64,000 nucleotides of DNA from Enterobacter vonholyi (GCF_008364555.1 NZ_VTUC01000004.1:62001-126000); one strand, 5' to 3'; positions 52,090-61,756 are shown, counted from the stretch's first letter. Notes: generated by a model not told the origin, from the sequence alone. Numbers and translations are program-made.

Positions 52090-52638
52090 ATGCAATATAA
52101 TATCCCTACGTTGCTCACTCTTTTTCGTGTTGTACTCATCCCGTTCTTTGTGCTGGCGTTTTACCTGCCGGTTGTCTGGGCACCCTTTGCGTGCGCATTG
52201 ATCTTCCTTATCGCAGCGGTAACAGACTGGTTTGATGGCTATCTGGCGCGCCGCTGGAATCAAAGCACCCGTTTCGGCGCCTTCCTCGATCCGGTGGCGG
52301 ATAAAGTGATGGTCGCGATTGCCATGGTGCTGGTGGCCGAGCACTATCATACCTGGTGGGTGACGCTGCCTGCGGCAACCATGATTGGCCGTGAGATTAT
52401 TATCTCTGCGCTTCGCGAGTGGATGGCGGAACTGGGAAAACGCAGCAGCGTGGCGGTCTCGTGGATTGGTAAAGTGAAAACGACGGCGCAGATGGCGGCG
52501 CTGGTCTGGATGCTCTGGCGTCCGAACGCCTGGGTTGAGTGGGCGGGAATTGTCCTGCTGTGGGTAGCGGCAGTGCTGACGCTGTGGTCAATGCTGCAAT
52601 ATTTGAACGCTGCCCGAGGGGATTTGCTTGATCAGTGA
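52090..52638 (+). CDS. pgsA: Phosphatidylglycerophosphate synthase PgsA
   Basis: The 182-residue membrane enzyme condenses CDP-diacylglycerol with glycerol-3-phosphate, the committed step to phosphatidylglycerol and cardiolipin. The CDP-alcohol phosphotransferase motif is intact: [11 protein letters not shown]...[11 protein letters not shown]. It has about four or five membrane helices and matches E. coli PgsA (182). It is 56 bp after uvrC, probably in the same operon, and upstream of the tRNA cluster. Confidence 0.96.
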   Translation: MQYNIPTLLTLFRVVLIPFFVLAFYLPVVWAPFACALIFLIAAVTDWFDGYLARRWNQSTRFGAFLDPVADKVMVAIAMVLVAEHYHTWWVTLPAATMIGREIIISALREWMAELGKRSSVAVSWIGKVKTTAQMAALVWMLWRPNAWVEWAGIVLLWVAAVLTLWSMLQYLNAARGDLLDQ

Positions 52639-52688
52639 TCGTTTCGCCGTAATTTTCAGCAAACGATCCGGGGATGCAAAAAATAACG

Positions 52689-52716
52689 TTGACTCATAAC
52701 GTCATATCAGTAGAAT
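52689..52716 (+). promoter_or_regulatory. Promoter of the glyW-cysT-leuZ tRNA operon
   Basis: TTGACT (52689-52694), a 16-base spacer and TAGAAT (52711-52716), followed by a GC-rich GCAACGC discriminator typical of stringently controlled tRNA promoters, about 75 bp before glyW. Confidence 0.8.
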
Positions 52717-52790
52717 GCAACGCATCGAACGGCGGCACAGTCAGCCGGACGATAATGAAATCAAGTAGTTAGACATTTACTTGATGACAT

Positions 52791-52866
<76 letters not shown>

Positions 52867-52912
52867 GATTAAAGACATGCGCAATAGCGGGTGTCAGTTT
52901 GAAAAGTTTTAC

Positions 52913-52986
52913 GGCGCGTTAGCAAAGCGGTTATGTAGCGGATTGCAAATCCGTCTAGTCCGGTTCGACTCCGGAACGCGCCTCCA
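52913..52986 (+). tRNA. cysT: tRNA-Cys (GCA)
   Basis: A 74-base cloverleaf with acceptor GGCGCGT / ACGCGCC, anticodon GCA in ATTGCAAAT, T-loop GGTTCGACT and encoded CCA. Second tRNA of the operon. Confidence 0.98.
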
Positions 52987-52997
52987 CTTTCTTCCCT

Positions 52998-53084
52998 GGC
53001 CGGATGGTGGAATCGGTAGACACAAGGGATTTAAAATCCCTCGGCGTTCGCGCTGTGTGGGTTCAAGTCCCACTCCGGCTACCA
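52998..53084 (+). tRNA. leuZ: tRNA-Leu (UAA)
   Basis: An 87-base type II tRNA with a long variable arm (CGGCGTTCGCGCTG), anticodon TAA in the GGATTTAAAATCC arm, and encoded CCA. The acceptor pairs GGCCGGA with TCCGGCT, differing from the E. coli GCCCGGA / TCCGGGT but keeping all pairs. Confidence 0.97.
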
Positions 53085-53124
53085 TGGGAAACAAAGAATA
53101 ATCAAAGCAATAAGCAGTGTCGTG

Positions 53125-53148
53125 AAACCACCGAAAGGTGGTTTTTTT
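53125..53148 (+). terminator. Terminator of the tRNA operon
   Basis: AAACCACC, GAAA, GGTGGTTT followed by TTTT, 40 bases after leuZ. Confidence 0.92.
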
Positions 53149-53386
53149 GTGCCTCTGGCTTAGCGCGAAGTGATCATATCTCATCATCATCCCGATCCTG
53201 CTGTGCCCAAGGATTTGCTGCCATACCAGAACGGTAAGCCTAACTTTCTAATATCAAGCCCGGAAAGCAGGGCGATTTTCAGATAACCTGCAACCAATCT
53301 TAAACAAACATTTCACTGGTCAGACACAGGTTGCCGCCGCTGATAAACTGGTTGGTATCCACCCCGGAGAGCGGAAGGTTATTGTC
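53149..53386. other. Gap between tRNA operon and DUF2076 gene
   Basis: No gene or integrase is seen. No second copy of the leuZ 3' end was found by eye that would mark an attachment site. The promoter of the 53387 gene should lie here. Confidence 0.4.
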
Positions 53387-54064
53387 ATGCAATATGAAGA
53401 ACAGCAGCTTATCAACGGCCTTTTCGAGCGTCTTAAACAGGCCGGACAACAAAACAGCCAACGGGATGCAGATGCGGAGCGTCAGATCGCTGAATTCGTC
53501 AGACAGCAGCCTGCGGCCCCCTACTATATGGCGCAATCGATTTTGATTCAGGAAGCGGCGTTGAAACGCCTGCAGTCCAGGGTTCAGGAGCTGGAAAGCG
53601 AATTAGCCGCGCAAAAAAGCAAACCCTCGACGGGCGGCAGTTTCCTCGGCGGCCTGTTTGGTGGCGGGAAAAGTAACCCGCAGCCTGACAACAGCTGGAA
53701 TGCCCAGCCGCAACAGCCGCCGGCGCAGGATTACTCTCGGGCGCCAGTGCCGGCTACTCGCGGCGGCGGTTTTATGGCTGGCGCGCTCAAGACAGCGGCT
53801 GGCGTGGCCGGTGGCATCGCGCTTGCTGAGATGCTTACCAGCATGTTCCATCAGTCGCGGCCGGAAGAGATAGTGAACATCATCGAAGAACCGACAATAC
53901 CCGTCGGTGGTGAACCGTTTGTCGGTAATCAATACGGCGACTTCAATAACGTCTCTGACACCCGTTTCCTCAACCAGAACGATCCGCTCGGCAATAATAA
54001 CGACGCCTGGCTGAACGACGATGTAGATGACGACTACAGCAATGACGACGACAGTTTTATTTAA
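53387..54064 (+). CDS. DUF2076 family protein
   Basis: The 225-residue protein has an N-terminal helical part (EEQQLINGLFERLKQAGQQN, AQSILIQEAALKRLQSRVQE). A Gly-rich hinge (GGSFLGGLFGGGKS), a Pro/Gln/Ala stretch and a hydrophobic GALKTAAGVAGGIALAEML segment (about 131-150) follow. The acidic tail has many Asp/Asn. This is the DUF2076 layout, annotated in databases as a periplasmic ligand-binding-like protein, but no signal peptide is evident and its function is unknown. It lies downstream of leuZ, where E. coli has yecA. Confidence 0.82.
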   Translation: MQYEEQQLINGLFERLKQAGQQNSQRDADAERQIAEFVRQQPAAPYYMAQSILIQEAALKRLQSRVQELESELAAQKSKPSTGGSFLGGLFGGGKSNPQPDNSWNAQPQQPPAQDYSRAPVPATRGGGFMAGALKTAAGVAGGIALAEMLTSMFHQSRPEEIVNIIEEPTIPVGGEPFVGNQYGDFNNVSDTRFLNQNDPLGNNNDAWLNDDVDDDYSNDDDSFI

Positions 54065-54096
54065 CGACGTTATCGTGTGACCACCGAAATGAAGTG

Positions 54097-54131
54097 AACC
54101 CCGAAAGTTGGACATCCAACGATTAGGGGTT
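54097..54131. repeat. Nested palindrome, possible IS3-type end-to-end scar or terminator
   Basis: AACCCC-GAAA-GTTGGA-CA-TCCAAC-GATTA-GGGGTT: two nested perfect inverted repeats, followed by TTTGCGTTT. Each half resembles the CCCC..AAAGTTGGACA ends of some IS3-family elements. It could also terminate the DUF2076 transcript. No transposase remains. Confidence 0.5.
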
Positions 54132-54252
54132 TTGCGTTTCCGGGTCAAAAGAATCCTTCGACGCTACCCCTGAAGGCTCATAAATGAGATTCGTTTTACT
54201 ACTTTCCTTACTAGCAAACCTGTAAGAATTGCCGGAAGCAATCTAAATAAAG

Positions 54253-54281
54253 AGGCGATATCGACTAAGATATCCTCTAAT
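54253..54281. repeat. Imperfect hairpin in the gap before the liv-like operon end
   Basis: AGAGG-C-GATATC...GATATC-CTCT, with one bulged base and a short loop, in an AT-rich gap of about 200 bp with no gene. It could terminate rightward transcription. Confidence 0.4.
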
Positions 54282-54344
54282 TCTTCTATTCCGTATGTGC
54301 CGAAATGGTCCATCACTGTATAAGCGCATTAGGCAGGTATCAAA

Positions 54345-55061
54345 TCACACCCCGCCCAAATACGCCTTCCTCACCTCCTGATTCCCCAGCAGCTCCTCGC
54401 CGCTGCCGCTCAGCCGGATCTGTCCGTTCACCATCACATACCCGCGGTCAGAGAGCTTCAGCGCGTGATGCGCATTCTGCTCCACCAGAAAGATAGTCAT
54501 GCCGTTGCGGGCCAGCTCGCGCAGAGTCTGGAAGATCTGTTTCACCACAATCGGCGCCAGACCGAGGCTCGGTTCATCCAGCAGCAGCAGCTTCGGACGG
54601 CTCATCAGCGCCCGGGCGATCGCCAGCATCTGCTGTTCGCCACCGGACATGGTCATCGCGCGCTGCTTGCGACGCTCTTTCAGGCGAGGGAAAAGGTCAA
54701 ACATGGTTTGCATATCTTCAGCCGCAAACTGGCTGCCGATGGGGATAGTCCCCATCAGCAGATTCTCTTCAACGGTCATATCCGGAAAAATTCGTCTGCC
54801 TTCAGGCGCCTGCGCAATGCCGCCGGACGCGACGTAGTGGGTGGATTTATGGCTGATATCTTCACCGCCGAAAAGGATCTGCCCGCTGCGGATACGCGGC
54901 TGGCCAAAGATGGACATCAGCAATGTCGATTTTCCCGCGCCGTTTGCGCCGATCAGCGCCACGGTTTCCCCCTTATTCACCTCGAGGGAGACCTGCTTCA
55001 GTGCCTGAATGACGCCGTAAAAGACATCCACTTCGCGAAAAGCCAGCAGCGGTTCGCTCAT
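54345..55061 (-). CDS. Branched-chain amino-acid-type ABC transporter ATPase (LivF type)
   Basis: The 238-residue ATPase has Walker A LIGANGAGKSTLL, signature MSGGEQQMLAIARAL, Walker B LLLLDEPSLGLAP and switch His region FLVEQNAHHAL (Gln-Asn type of LivF). It is the second ATPase of a HAAT-type importer. It overlaps the LivG-like gene by 4 bases and is the last gene of the leftward five-gene operon. The real substrate may differ from Leu/Ile/Val, because this locus is not the standard livKHMGF position. Confidence 0.92.
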   Translation of the reverse strand: MSEPLLAFREVDVFYGVIQALKQVSLEVNKGETVALIGANGAGKSTLLMSIFGQPRIRSGQILFGGEDISHKSTHYVASGGIAQAPEGRRIFPDMTVEENLLMGTIPIGSQFAAEDMQTMFDLFPRLKERRKQRAMTMSGGEQQMLAIARALMSRPKLLLLDEPSLGLAPIVVKQIFQTLRELARNGMTIFLVEQNAHHALKLSDRGYVMVNGQIRLSGSGEELLGNQEVRKAYLGGV

Positions 55062-55933
55062 AGGGAGACCTCACTTTCGTCCGTACCCAGGTAGGCGGCA
55101 ATGACCTTTTCATCATGCTGGATCTGCTCGGGTTTCCCCCTTGCAATCACATCGCCGTGGTCGAGCACGATAATGTCGTCCGAAATTTCCATCACCATCC
55201 CCATATCATGCTCAATCAGCAATACCGTGATGTCATGATGATCCCGCAGAAAGCGAATAATGCTGCTGAGCTTATGCGTTTCAACCGGGTTAAGCCCGGC
55301 GGCGGGTTCATCCAGACAGATCATTTCCGGCCCGGTGCACATTGCCCGCGCGATTTCCAGACGCCGCTGCTGGCCGTACGACATCTCTCCCGCCAGGCGA
55401 TTGGCGCACTCCACCAGATCCACCACTTCAAGCCAGTAAAAGGCTCTGTCCAGGGCGTCGCTTTCTGCCCGCCGGTAGGACGGCGTATTCAGGATCCCGG
55501 CAAGCAGATTGCGGTTAACGCGCATATGCTGCGCGACCAGCAGGTTTTCAACGACCGACATCTCACGAAAAAGACGGATATTTTGAAACGTGCGCGCCAG
55601 CCCGGCTCGGTTAACCAGATGCGTGCCGCCGAACATTTTGTAGAACAGACGCTGCCCGAACTGCGCGGGGTTAATCCAGTCGCCGGGCTGGAATTTTTGC
55701 CCGAGTACCTGAATGACGTTGGTCGTTTTATGGCGGGTATTAAATAAAATGTTGCCGCCGGAGGCTCTGTAGAAGCCCGTCAGGCAGTTAAACACGGTGG
55801 TTTTTCCCGCTCCGTTTGGCCCAATCAGGGCGGTAATGGAGCCACGCTGCACGTTCAGGTTGACGTCGTTTAGCGCTTTAATCCCGCCGAAGTGCATCAT
55901 CAGATGTTCAACGCGTAGTATCGTTCCGTTCAT
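55058..55933 (-). CDS. Branched-chain amino-acid-type ABC transporter ATPase (LivG type)
   Basis: The 291-residue ATPase has Walker A GPNGAGKTTVFNCLTGFY, the LivG-specific insertion between Walker A and signature (GLARTFQNIRLFREM), signature SYGQQRRLEIARAM, Walker B MICLDEPAAGLNP and VLLIEHDMGMV. It pairs with the LivF-like ATPase. Overlaps of 4 bases on both sides show tight translational coupling. Confidence 0.92.
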   Translation of the reverse strand: MNGTILRVEHLMMHFGGIKALNDVNLNVQRGSITALIGPNGAGKTTVFNCLTGFYRASGGNILFNTRHKTTNVIQVLGQKFQPGDWINPAQFGQRLFYKMFGGTHLVNRAGLARTFQNIRLFREMSVVENLLVAQHMRVNRNLLAGILNTPSYRRAESDALDRAFYWLEVVDLVECANRLAGEMSYGQQRRLEIARAMCTGPEMICLDEPAAGLNPVETHKLSSIIRFLRDHHDITVLLIEHDMGMVMEISDDIIVLDHGDVIARGKPEQIQHDEKVIAAYLGTDESEVSL

Positions 55934-57204
55934 GGTGCGACGCCCTTACGCACGGCAAACCCGCTGCGGTTGATGCGGATCAAACCGCGTGGACGCCAGA
56001 TCATCATCACCACCATCAGCATGCCAAACAGCAGGACGCGGTACTCGGCAAAACTGCGCAGCAGTTCCGGCGTTACCGTGAGCACAAAGGCGGCCAGCAC
56101 CACGCCAAGCGTAGAGCCCATACCGCCCAGCACCACAATGGCGAGGATCAGTGCCGATTCAAAGAAGGTAAACGAGGTAGGATTCACGAACCCCTGATAG
56201 GTGGCGAAGAACACCCCGGCAATGCCCGCGGTCGACGCGCCCAGCGTAAAGGCGGAAAGCTTAACCAGAACATGATTCAGCCCCATTGAGCGGCAGGCAA
56301 TTTCGTCTTCACGCAGCGCTTCCCACGCCCGACCAATCGGCATTCGCGTCAGGCGGTGCTTAATGTAGAGCACCAGCATCACCACCAGGAACAGCACCGC
56401 GTAGATAAAAATAAACTTCATGTTCGGGTTGTAGGTCAGGTGGAAAAATTCGTGGAAGGGCACGCCGCCTTCTTTCGCGCGTCGTCCAAATTCCAGGCCG
56501 AAAAAAGTGGGGGGAGGGGCCGACACGCCGTTGGGTCCGCCGGTGAAGGTCAGCCAGTTGTTCAGTATCAGGCGAATAATCTCCCCGAACCCGAGGGTGA
56601 CGATGGCCAGATAGTCACCATGCATGCGTAGTACCGGGAAACCGAGCAGGGCGCCTGCGGCGGCGGCCATGATCGCCGCCAGCGGCAGCATGCTCCAGAA
56701 GCCTAAGCCGAGATACTGGTACCCCAGCGCCAGACCGTACGCCCCAATCGCGTAGAACGCGACATATCCCAGATCCAGCAGACCGGCCAGACCCACGACG
56801 ATGTTAAGCCCCAGACCGAGAAGCACGTAGATCAGCCCGAGAATGGCGACGGTCAGCACATATTTAGTGGCAACAAACGGAAAGCAAATCGCAAGAGCAA
56901 TCACCAGAGGAATAATCCAGCGCATGCGGCTTTTGTATTCCGGTGGCCGGACATATACGCCTGCGCTATCGGCTTCGAAGCGTGCCTGGAAACGGGCGCC
57001 CGCGGCGGTACCTAAAAAGGCGCTCAACAGAAAACGTCCGAGCATTACGGTGCCAACCATCCAGGCCAGGCGCTGCCCGGCGAAGGTAAAGCTGTACCCG
57101 TCCAGCACCACGCCCGCAATGGGGCCGAAGATTATCAGCGCAACCAGCCCGGAAAAAATCGCGTCCAGCATGCAGCGTTTAAGTGAAAAGCCGTGTGATG
57201 TCAT
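55930..57204 (-). CDS. Branched-chain amino-acid-type ABC permease (LivM type)
   Basis: The 424-residue permease has an N-terminal extension with extra helices, as E. coli LivM has. The conserved core follows (YVLLGLGLNIVVGLAGLLDLGY, LRMHGDYLAIVTLGFGEIIR) and the EAA loop (AWEALREDEIACRSMGLN). The ATG at 57204 lies 6 bases after AAGGAG, better spaced than the ATG at 57207 or the GTG at 57219. It forms the membrane channel with the LivH-like permease. Confidence 0.9.
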   Translation of the reverse strand: MTSHGFSLKRCMLDAIFSGLVALIIFGPIAGVVLDGYSFTFAGQRLAWMVGTVMLGRFLLSAFLGTAAGARFQARFEADSAGVYVRPPEYKSRMRWIIPLVIALAICFPFVATKYVLTVAILGLIYVLLGLGLNIVVGLAGLLDLGYVAFYAIGAYGLALGYQYLGLGFWSMLPLAAIMAAAAGALLGFPVLRMHGDYLAIVTLGFGEIIRLILNNWLTFTGGPNGVSAPPPTFFGLEFGRRAKEGGVPFHEFFHLTYNPNMKFIFIYAVLFLVVMLVLYIKHRLTRMPIGRAWEALREDEIACRSMGLNHVLVKLSAFTLGASTAGIAGVFFATYQGFVNPTSFTFFESALILAIVVLGGMGSTLGVVLAAFVLTVTPELLRSFAEYRVLLFGMLMVVMMIWRPRGLIRINRSGFAVRKGVAP

Positions 57205-57215
57205 CATTCTCTCCT

Positions 57216-58130
57216 TCACACCTTGGCCACAACCGGGCGCCCGAGCAGTCCCTGGGGACGGAAAATAAGGATCATGACCAGCAGGCTGAACGAGAAGACG
57301 TCTTTATAGTCCGAGTTCACCATGCCCGAAAACTGGGCTTCCGCCACGCCCAGGATAAGGCCACCGAGCATGGCGCCAGGGAGGGAGCCGATGCCGCCGA
57401 GTACCGCCGCCGTAAAGGCTTTTATACCGATCACGAACCCGACGTAGAAATCAAAGGTGCCGTAGTTCATGGTGATCAGCACCCCCGCCAGGCCCGCCAT
57501 CGCCGCGCCGATAACAAAGACAAGCGAAATAATCCGGTCGGTGTTAATCCCCAGAATGGAGGCCATCTTACGATCCTGCTGGACCGCGCGGCACATTCGC
57601 CCCAGCCGGGTACGATTGATTATCCAGGTGAGCACCAGCATGCCGGCAAACGAGGCCACCAGAATAAACACTTTGGTGTAGGTTATCTGCACGAACCCGT
57701 CGCCCAGATGCAGGCGAATCACGCCGTCCAGCATGGTCGGCACCCCTTGCTGGCGCGGGCCCTGGCTCAGCTGCGCGTAGTTTTGCAGGATAAGCGACAT
57801 CCCGATGGCGGAGATCAGCGGCGCCAGGCGCGTGGAGTTACGCAGCGGCTTGTAGGCGATACGCTCGATGGTCCAGCCGTACACCCCGGTGACCACAATC
57901 GTGAACACCAGCGTCCCGAGGATCAGCAGCGGGAAGGACTGCAGTCCGAAGAACGAGAGCAGCGCCAGGCCAATGGCGCAGAGATAGGCGGAAATCATAT
58001 ACACTTCGCCGTGGGCGAAATTAATCATGCCGATAATGCCGTACACCATGGTATAGCCGATGGCGATCAGGCCGTAGACGGAACCCAGCGTTAAGCCATT
58101 GATTAACTGTTGCAGGAAGAATGTACTCAT
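57216..58130 (-). CDS. Branched-chain amino-acid-type ABC permease (LivH type)
   Basis: The 304-residue permease has about eight helices and family segments LINGLTLGSVYGLIAIGYTM, INFAHGEVYM, the loop CRAVQQDRKMASILGI and GFVIGIKAFTAAVLGGIGSL. It partners the LivM-like permease. The substrate-binding protein gene lies 99 bp upstream in the same orientation. Confidence 0.92.
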   Translation of the reverse strand: MSTFFLQQLINGLTLGSVYGLIAIGYTMVYGIIGMINFAHGEVYMISAYLCAIGLALLSFFGLQSFPLLILGTLVFTIVVTGVYGWTIERIAYKPLRNSTRLAPLISAIGMSLILQNYAQLSQGPRQQGVPTMLDGVIRLHLGDGFVQITYTKVFILVASFAGMLVLTWIINRTRLGRMCRAVQQDRKMASILGINTDRIISLVFVIGAAMAGLAGVLITMNYGTFDFYVGFVIGIKAFTAAVLGGIGSLPGAMLGGLILGVAEAQFSGMVNSDYKDVFSFSLLVMILIFRPQGLLGRPVVAKV

Positions 58131-58229
58131 CTTAGCGCGCTCGTTTTATGGGCCGCGCGAGACGCGCAGCCTGATGTTTATTACGCGCCGACGGGCAGGC
58201 CCGCCGACGTTGAGCGTGACTCCGTCCCG

Positions 58230-59351
58230 TTACTGCACTTCCTTATATTTTCCTTTGTCGTCCCACTGGTAAACCACGTAGTCAGAGACCTTCAGGTCGC
58301 CTTTGCTGTCCCAGGCTTTTTTGCCCATCACCGTGTCGACGGAATTGGCCTTTAGCCACTCGCTGGCTTTGGCAGAGTCCTTGCCGCCGGTGGCCTTGAA
58401 GGCCGCGGCAATGGCCTGTACGGAGGCATAGGAGTAAAGGGTGTAACCTTCCGGCTCGAATTTACCGGCGCGGAATTTCTCTATAACCGCTTTGCCGTCC
58501 GGGATCAGGCGCGGGTCTTTACCGAAGGTCATGTAAATGCCGTTGGTGTACTGCGGGCCGCCCGCCGCGGTCACCATCTCCTCGTTGACGATACAGTCGC
58601 CGGAGAAGAATTTGGCCTGCACGCCCTGTTCACGCATCTGGCGAACCAGCGGACCGGCTTCCGGGTGACAGCCACCGAAGAATACGACGTCCGGTTTTTG
58701 CGCGCCGATCTTGGTGACCAGCGCGTTAAAGTCTTTTTCACCGCGGGATAACCCTTCGTACATCACATCCTGAACCCCGCGTTTCGCCAGCGCCGCTTTG
58801 GTGGCGTCAGCCAGACCCTGACCATAGGTGTCTTTGTCGTGAATAATCACCACGCGCTTGGCTTTCAGCTTGTCGATGATGAAGTCGCTGGCAACTTGGC
58901 CCTGCTGGTCGTCGCGGCCGCACATGCGGAACATGTCGCTCATACCGCGTTCGGTAATCAGCGGGTTAGTGGAGCCGGGGGTAATCGCAATAATGCCCGC
59001 ATCGCTATACACCTCGGAGGCGGGCATGGTGGAAGAGGAGCAGAAATGGCCGACCACGGCGTTGACTTTATCCTGGTCAACTAAACGGTTAGCGACGGCC
59101 ACGGCCTGCTTGGGCTCGCAGGCATCATCCCCCTGAACCAGTTTGATCTTCTCGCCGTTAATGCCGCCTGCGGCATTAATGTCTTCAGCGGCCTGCGTTG
59201 CGCCGTGCCAGTACTGATCGCCATAGGTGGCATTCGGACCCGTGAACGGCCCGGCCACGCCAATCACAATATCTGCCCGGGCGGAAAACGCCGTCACCAG
59301 GCAACCGGCCAACACAAGAGAAAGAGGAGTTCTGATAAATTTCAGCGACAT
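58230..59351 (-). CDS. Periplasmic substrate-binding protein of the LivJ/LivK family
   Basis: The 373-residue precursor has a signal peptide ending near residue 26 (FSARA-DIV). The type I periplasmic-binding fold follows: GVAGPFTGPNATYGDQYWHG, GDDACEPKQAVAVANRLVDQ, VVGHFCSSSTMPASEVYSDA and FFGGCHPEAGPLVRQM. This closely resembles LivJ/LivK, including their disulfide region, so branched-chain amino acids are likely ligands. An LAGC in the signal could be read as a lipobox, but homologues are soluble. The ATG at 59351 follows AAGGAA. It heads the operon. Confidence 0.92.
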   Translation of the reverse strand: MSLKFIRTPLSLVLAGCLVTAFSARADIVIGVAGPFTGPNATYGDQYWHGATQAAEDINAAGGINGEKIKLVQGDDACEPKQAVAVANRLVDQDKVNAVVGHFCSSSTMPASEVYSDAGIIAITPGSTNPLITERGMSDMFRMCGRDDQQGQVASDFIIDKLKAKRVVIIHDKDTYGQGLADATKAALAKRGVQDVMYEGLSRGEKDFNALVTKIGAQKPDVVFFGGCHPEAGPLVRQMREQGVQAKFFSGDCIVNEEMVTAAGGPQYTNGIYMTFGKDPRLIPDGKAVIEKFRAGKFEPEGYTLYSYASVQAIAAAFKATGGKDSAKASEWLKANSVDTVMGKKAWDSKGDLKVSDYVVYQWDDKGKYKEVQ

Positions 59352-59776
59352 TATTATGTTCCTTAGCAAAGAGGTTTTTGCACCACGGCGTAAACCCGAA
59401 CGCCCGACGGCGCAGCCAATCCGAAACACGAGCAAGAACAAAATGCACTAAACGAACAAGATACAGACGGCATCCTGCATATTACGGCGAGATTTCCCTG
59501 CGCAGAGACGCGCGAAGAACGTTAAGCAAAAACGTTGCCAGAATGGCTAACCCATTGACGGGCATGTGACATGTTTGAGTATAGAGCGCCGCGTTATGCC
59601 GCCTTAGGGGAGGAGAAGAAATTACAGCGGAGATCACATATCGTTAACAATAAAGCCCATAAGTTGTGCAAAGGTCACGGTTTGCACGTTTTTGCAGCAA
59701 TAAAGACCTAAACTTCAGCCCGGAGAGGGGTGAGATATGTGTTAGGATCGTTTCCTTTTTTGCAGGAGTATCAGCG
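59352..59776. other. 425 bp gap between divergent liv-like operon and yecA
   Basis: Promoters of both directions must lie here. No gene with family features was found. The last 40 bases before yecA include a T-run and GCAGGAG as its ribosome binding site. No Lrp or other box was assigned. Confidence 0.5.
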
Positions 59777-60445
59777 ATGACTGAAGGCCCATTGAATGAA
59801 AGCGAAATGGCGTGGCTTGAAGAGACGTTAATGTCTTACGGTCATGATGACGCGTCCGTGATTGACGTGTCCGAACTGGACGGCATGCTTACCGCAGTGC
59901 TTTCCGGTCCTGTTGTCGTTGAGCCAGATGCCTGGCTGGTGGCGGTGTGGGGTGGCGAAAAGTACATTCCGCGCTGGAAAAACGATCGTGAGATGAACCG
60001 TTTTATCGATCTCTGCTTTAAGCACATGAACGATATTGCCGAGCGCCTGAGCGAATACCCGGATCAGTTTGAACCGATGTTTGGCTATAACGACGTGAAC
60101 GGCGAGAGCTATACCGTGGTGGAAGAGTGGTGCTATGGCTACATGCGCGGCGTGGCGCTGACGGACTGGTCTGCCTTGCCGGAAGCCCTGAAGGCCGATC
60201 TTGATGTGATTGCGCTGCACGGGACGGAAGAGAACAGCGAAAAGCTGGATGAACTGTCCGAAGAGGAATATATCGCCAGCATCGAGAGCATCCAGCCTGC
60301 GGCGCTGCGCCTGTATAATTACTGGGTAAACAACCCGCAGCAGCCGGAAGCGAAGAAGCCGATTGTGAACGGCACGAAAGTCGGGCGTAACGATCCGTGT
60401 CCTTGCGGCAGCGGGAAGAAGTTTAAGAGCTGCTGTTTGCACTGA
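59777..60445 (+). CDS. yecA: UPF0149 / SEC-C zinc-binding protein YecA
   Basis: The 222-residue protein has an N-terminal UPF0149 helical domain ([27 protein letters not shown]) and a C-terminal SEC-C metal-binding motif ([20 protein letters not shown]) like the SecA tail. E. coli YecA has been linked to ribosomes and SecA-type interactions; its exact role is uncertain. The ATG at 59777 matches the E. coli start and follows AGGAG. Convergent with tyrP. Confidence 0.92.
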   Translation: MTEGPLNESEMAWLEETLMSYGHDDASVIDVSELDGMLTAVLSGPVVVEPDAWLVAVWGGEKYIPRWKNDREMNRFIDLCFKHMNDIAERLSEYPDQFEPMFGYNDVNGESYTVVEEWCYGYMRGVALTDWSALPEALKADLDVIALHGTEENSEKLDELSEEEYIASIESIQPAALRLYNYWVNNPQQPEAKKPIVNGTKVGRNDPCPCGSGKKFKSCCLH

Positions 60446-60448
60446 TAA

Positions 60449-60476
60449 AAAAGGGGCTGATGACAGCCCCTTTTAT
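60449..60476. terminator. Bidirectional terminator between yecA and tyrP
   Basis: AAAAGGGGCTG, ATGA, CAGCCCCTTTT: perfect palindromic hairpin with A- and T-runs, shared by the convergent genes. Confidence 0.92.
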
Positions 60477-61688
60477 TCAACCCACTTCCGGCAGCATCCC
60501 TGCTGCAATCAACACCTGCACCAGAATAATCACCACCCCGCAGCCAAACACAACGCACAGCAGCGGTTTTCCCCCCGCCACGCGGTACCCCTGCTGAGAG
60601 TGCTGCTGACGGCTTTTCCATGCCAGCAGGGAGGGGAGGAGGAGGGCAAGGATCGAGAGCGCTACCCCTGCGTACCCCAGCGCCATCACAAACCCGCGTG
60701 GGTAAAACAGCGCGAACGCCAGCGGCGGCAGGAAGGTGATTGCGCCCGTCTGTAACCGTCCCGCGGCGGTATTACGACGCTGGAACAGGTCGGCCAGGTA
60801 ATCAAACAGGCCGAGCGCCACGCCCAGGAACGAGGTTGCCAGCGCCAGGTCGGCAAACAGGTGTACCGCCAGCTCAACGTGCGGGGAGGTGACGACCTCG
60901 CGCAGGGCCAGCAGAAAACCGTTCAGGCCAGCGTGTTGCGCCATAAGCCCAATAAAGGTTGAAGAGTCAATGCTGCCCAGCGTTACCAGCTGCCAGAAAA
61001 TATAGGCGATCAGCGGGATCGCGCTGCCGATAACAAAAACGCGGCGCAGCTTGCGGATATCGCCGTTCATATAGCTGACGATGCTCGGCACGCTGCCGTG
61101 GAAGCCAAACGAGGTGAAAATGACCGGGATAGCGGAGAGCGCCAGACCTTTTTCCAGCGGCAGCGTAAGCAGGTTGACCTTGTGCACGTGCGGGGCCAGC
61201 AGCACCAGCATGATAATGAGGAAGAGAATTTTGGCGCTGAACAGAAAGCGGTTAAACAGATCGACCAGCGACGTTCCCACGCAGACCACGCCGCCGCCGA
61301 TGAGTGCAAAGAAGATGGCGCCCGTTGCAGGGGTAATGTCAGAGCCAAACCAGTCGTTGACGCTGGAGGCAATCAATTCCCCAGCGCCGCTAATGTAAGC
61401 GGCGGTCAGGGCGTACATCAGGAACATCATGCTAAAGCCGGTTATCCACTGGCCGTAGCGTCCCAGATAGCGCGCCGCAAGCGAACCCAGACCGGTGTCA
61501 GCGGGCACGTGCTGGTAAACCTCAAGCAGCAGCAGGGCGGTGTAACACATCAGCGCCCAGAGCGTTCCTAGCAGCAGCAGGGTCATGCCAAATCCCACGC
61601 CCGCGGCCGCCAGTGGCATTGCCAGCATTCCTGCGCCAATCGTCGTTCCGGCGACGATAAAAATACTTCCCAGGGTTCTGTTTTTCAC
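60477..61688 (-). CDS. tyrP: Tyrosine-specific transport protein TyrP
   Basis: The 403-residue permease of the aromatic amino-acid (HAAAP) family has about 11 helices. It begins [20 protein letters not shown], with the family glycine-rich first helix, and ends [11 protein letters not shown] as in E. coli. It imports tyrosine with protons. The start is GTG at 61688 after GAGGA, giving exactly the E. coli length; a frame to 61721 adds unconserved residues. Two TyrR boxes lie upstream. Confidence 0.94.
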   Translation of the reverse strand: MKNRTLGSIFIVAGTTIGAGMLAMPLAAAGVGFGMTLLLLGTLWALMCYTALLLLEVYQHVPADTGLGSLAARYLGRYGQWITGFSMMFLMYALTAAYISGAGELIASSVNDWFGSDITPATGAIFFALIGGGVVCVGTSLVDLFNRFLFSAKILFLIIMLVLLAPHVHKVNLLTLPLEKGLALSAIPVIFTSFGFHGSVPSIVSYMNGDIRKLRRVFVIGSAIPLIAYIFWQLVTLGSIDSSTFIGLMAQHAGLNGFLLALREVVTSPHVELAVHLFADLALATSFLGVALGLFDYLADLFQRRNTAAGRLQTGAITFLPPLAFALFYPRGFVMALGYAGVALSILALLLPSLLAWKSRQQHSQQGYRVAGGKPLLCVVFGCGVVIILVQVLIAAGMLPEVG

Positions 61689-61756
61689 GCTTTCCTCTAC
61701 AACGATGCTTAACCGCGACAAAATCTGCGGCGCAGAGTAAGGGAAAAGCCGTAATT

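Noticed and set aside
53300-53536. Leftward 78-codon ORF overlapping the DUF2076 start
   Set aside because: No RBS or family; overlaps the better-supported DUF2076 gene.
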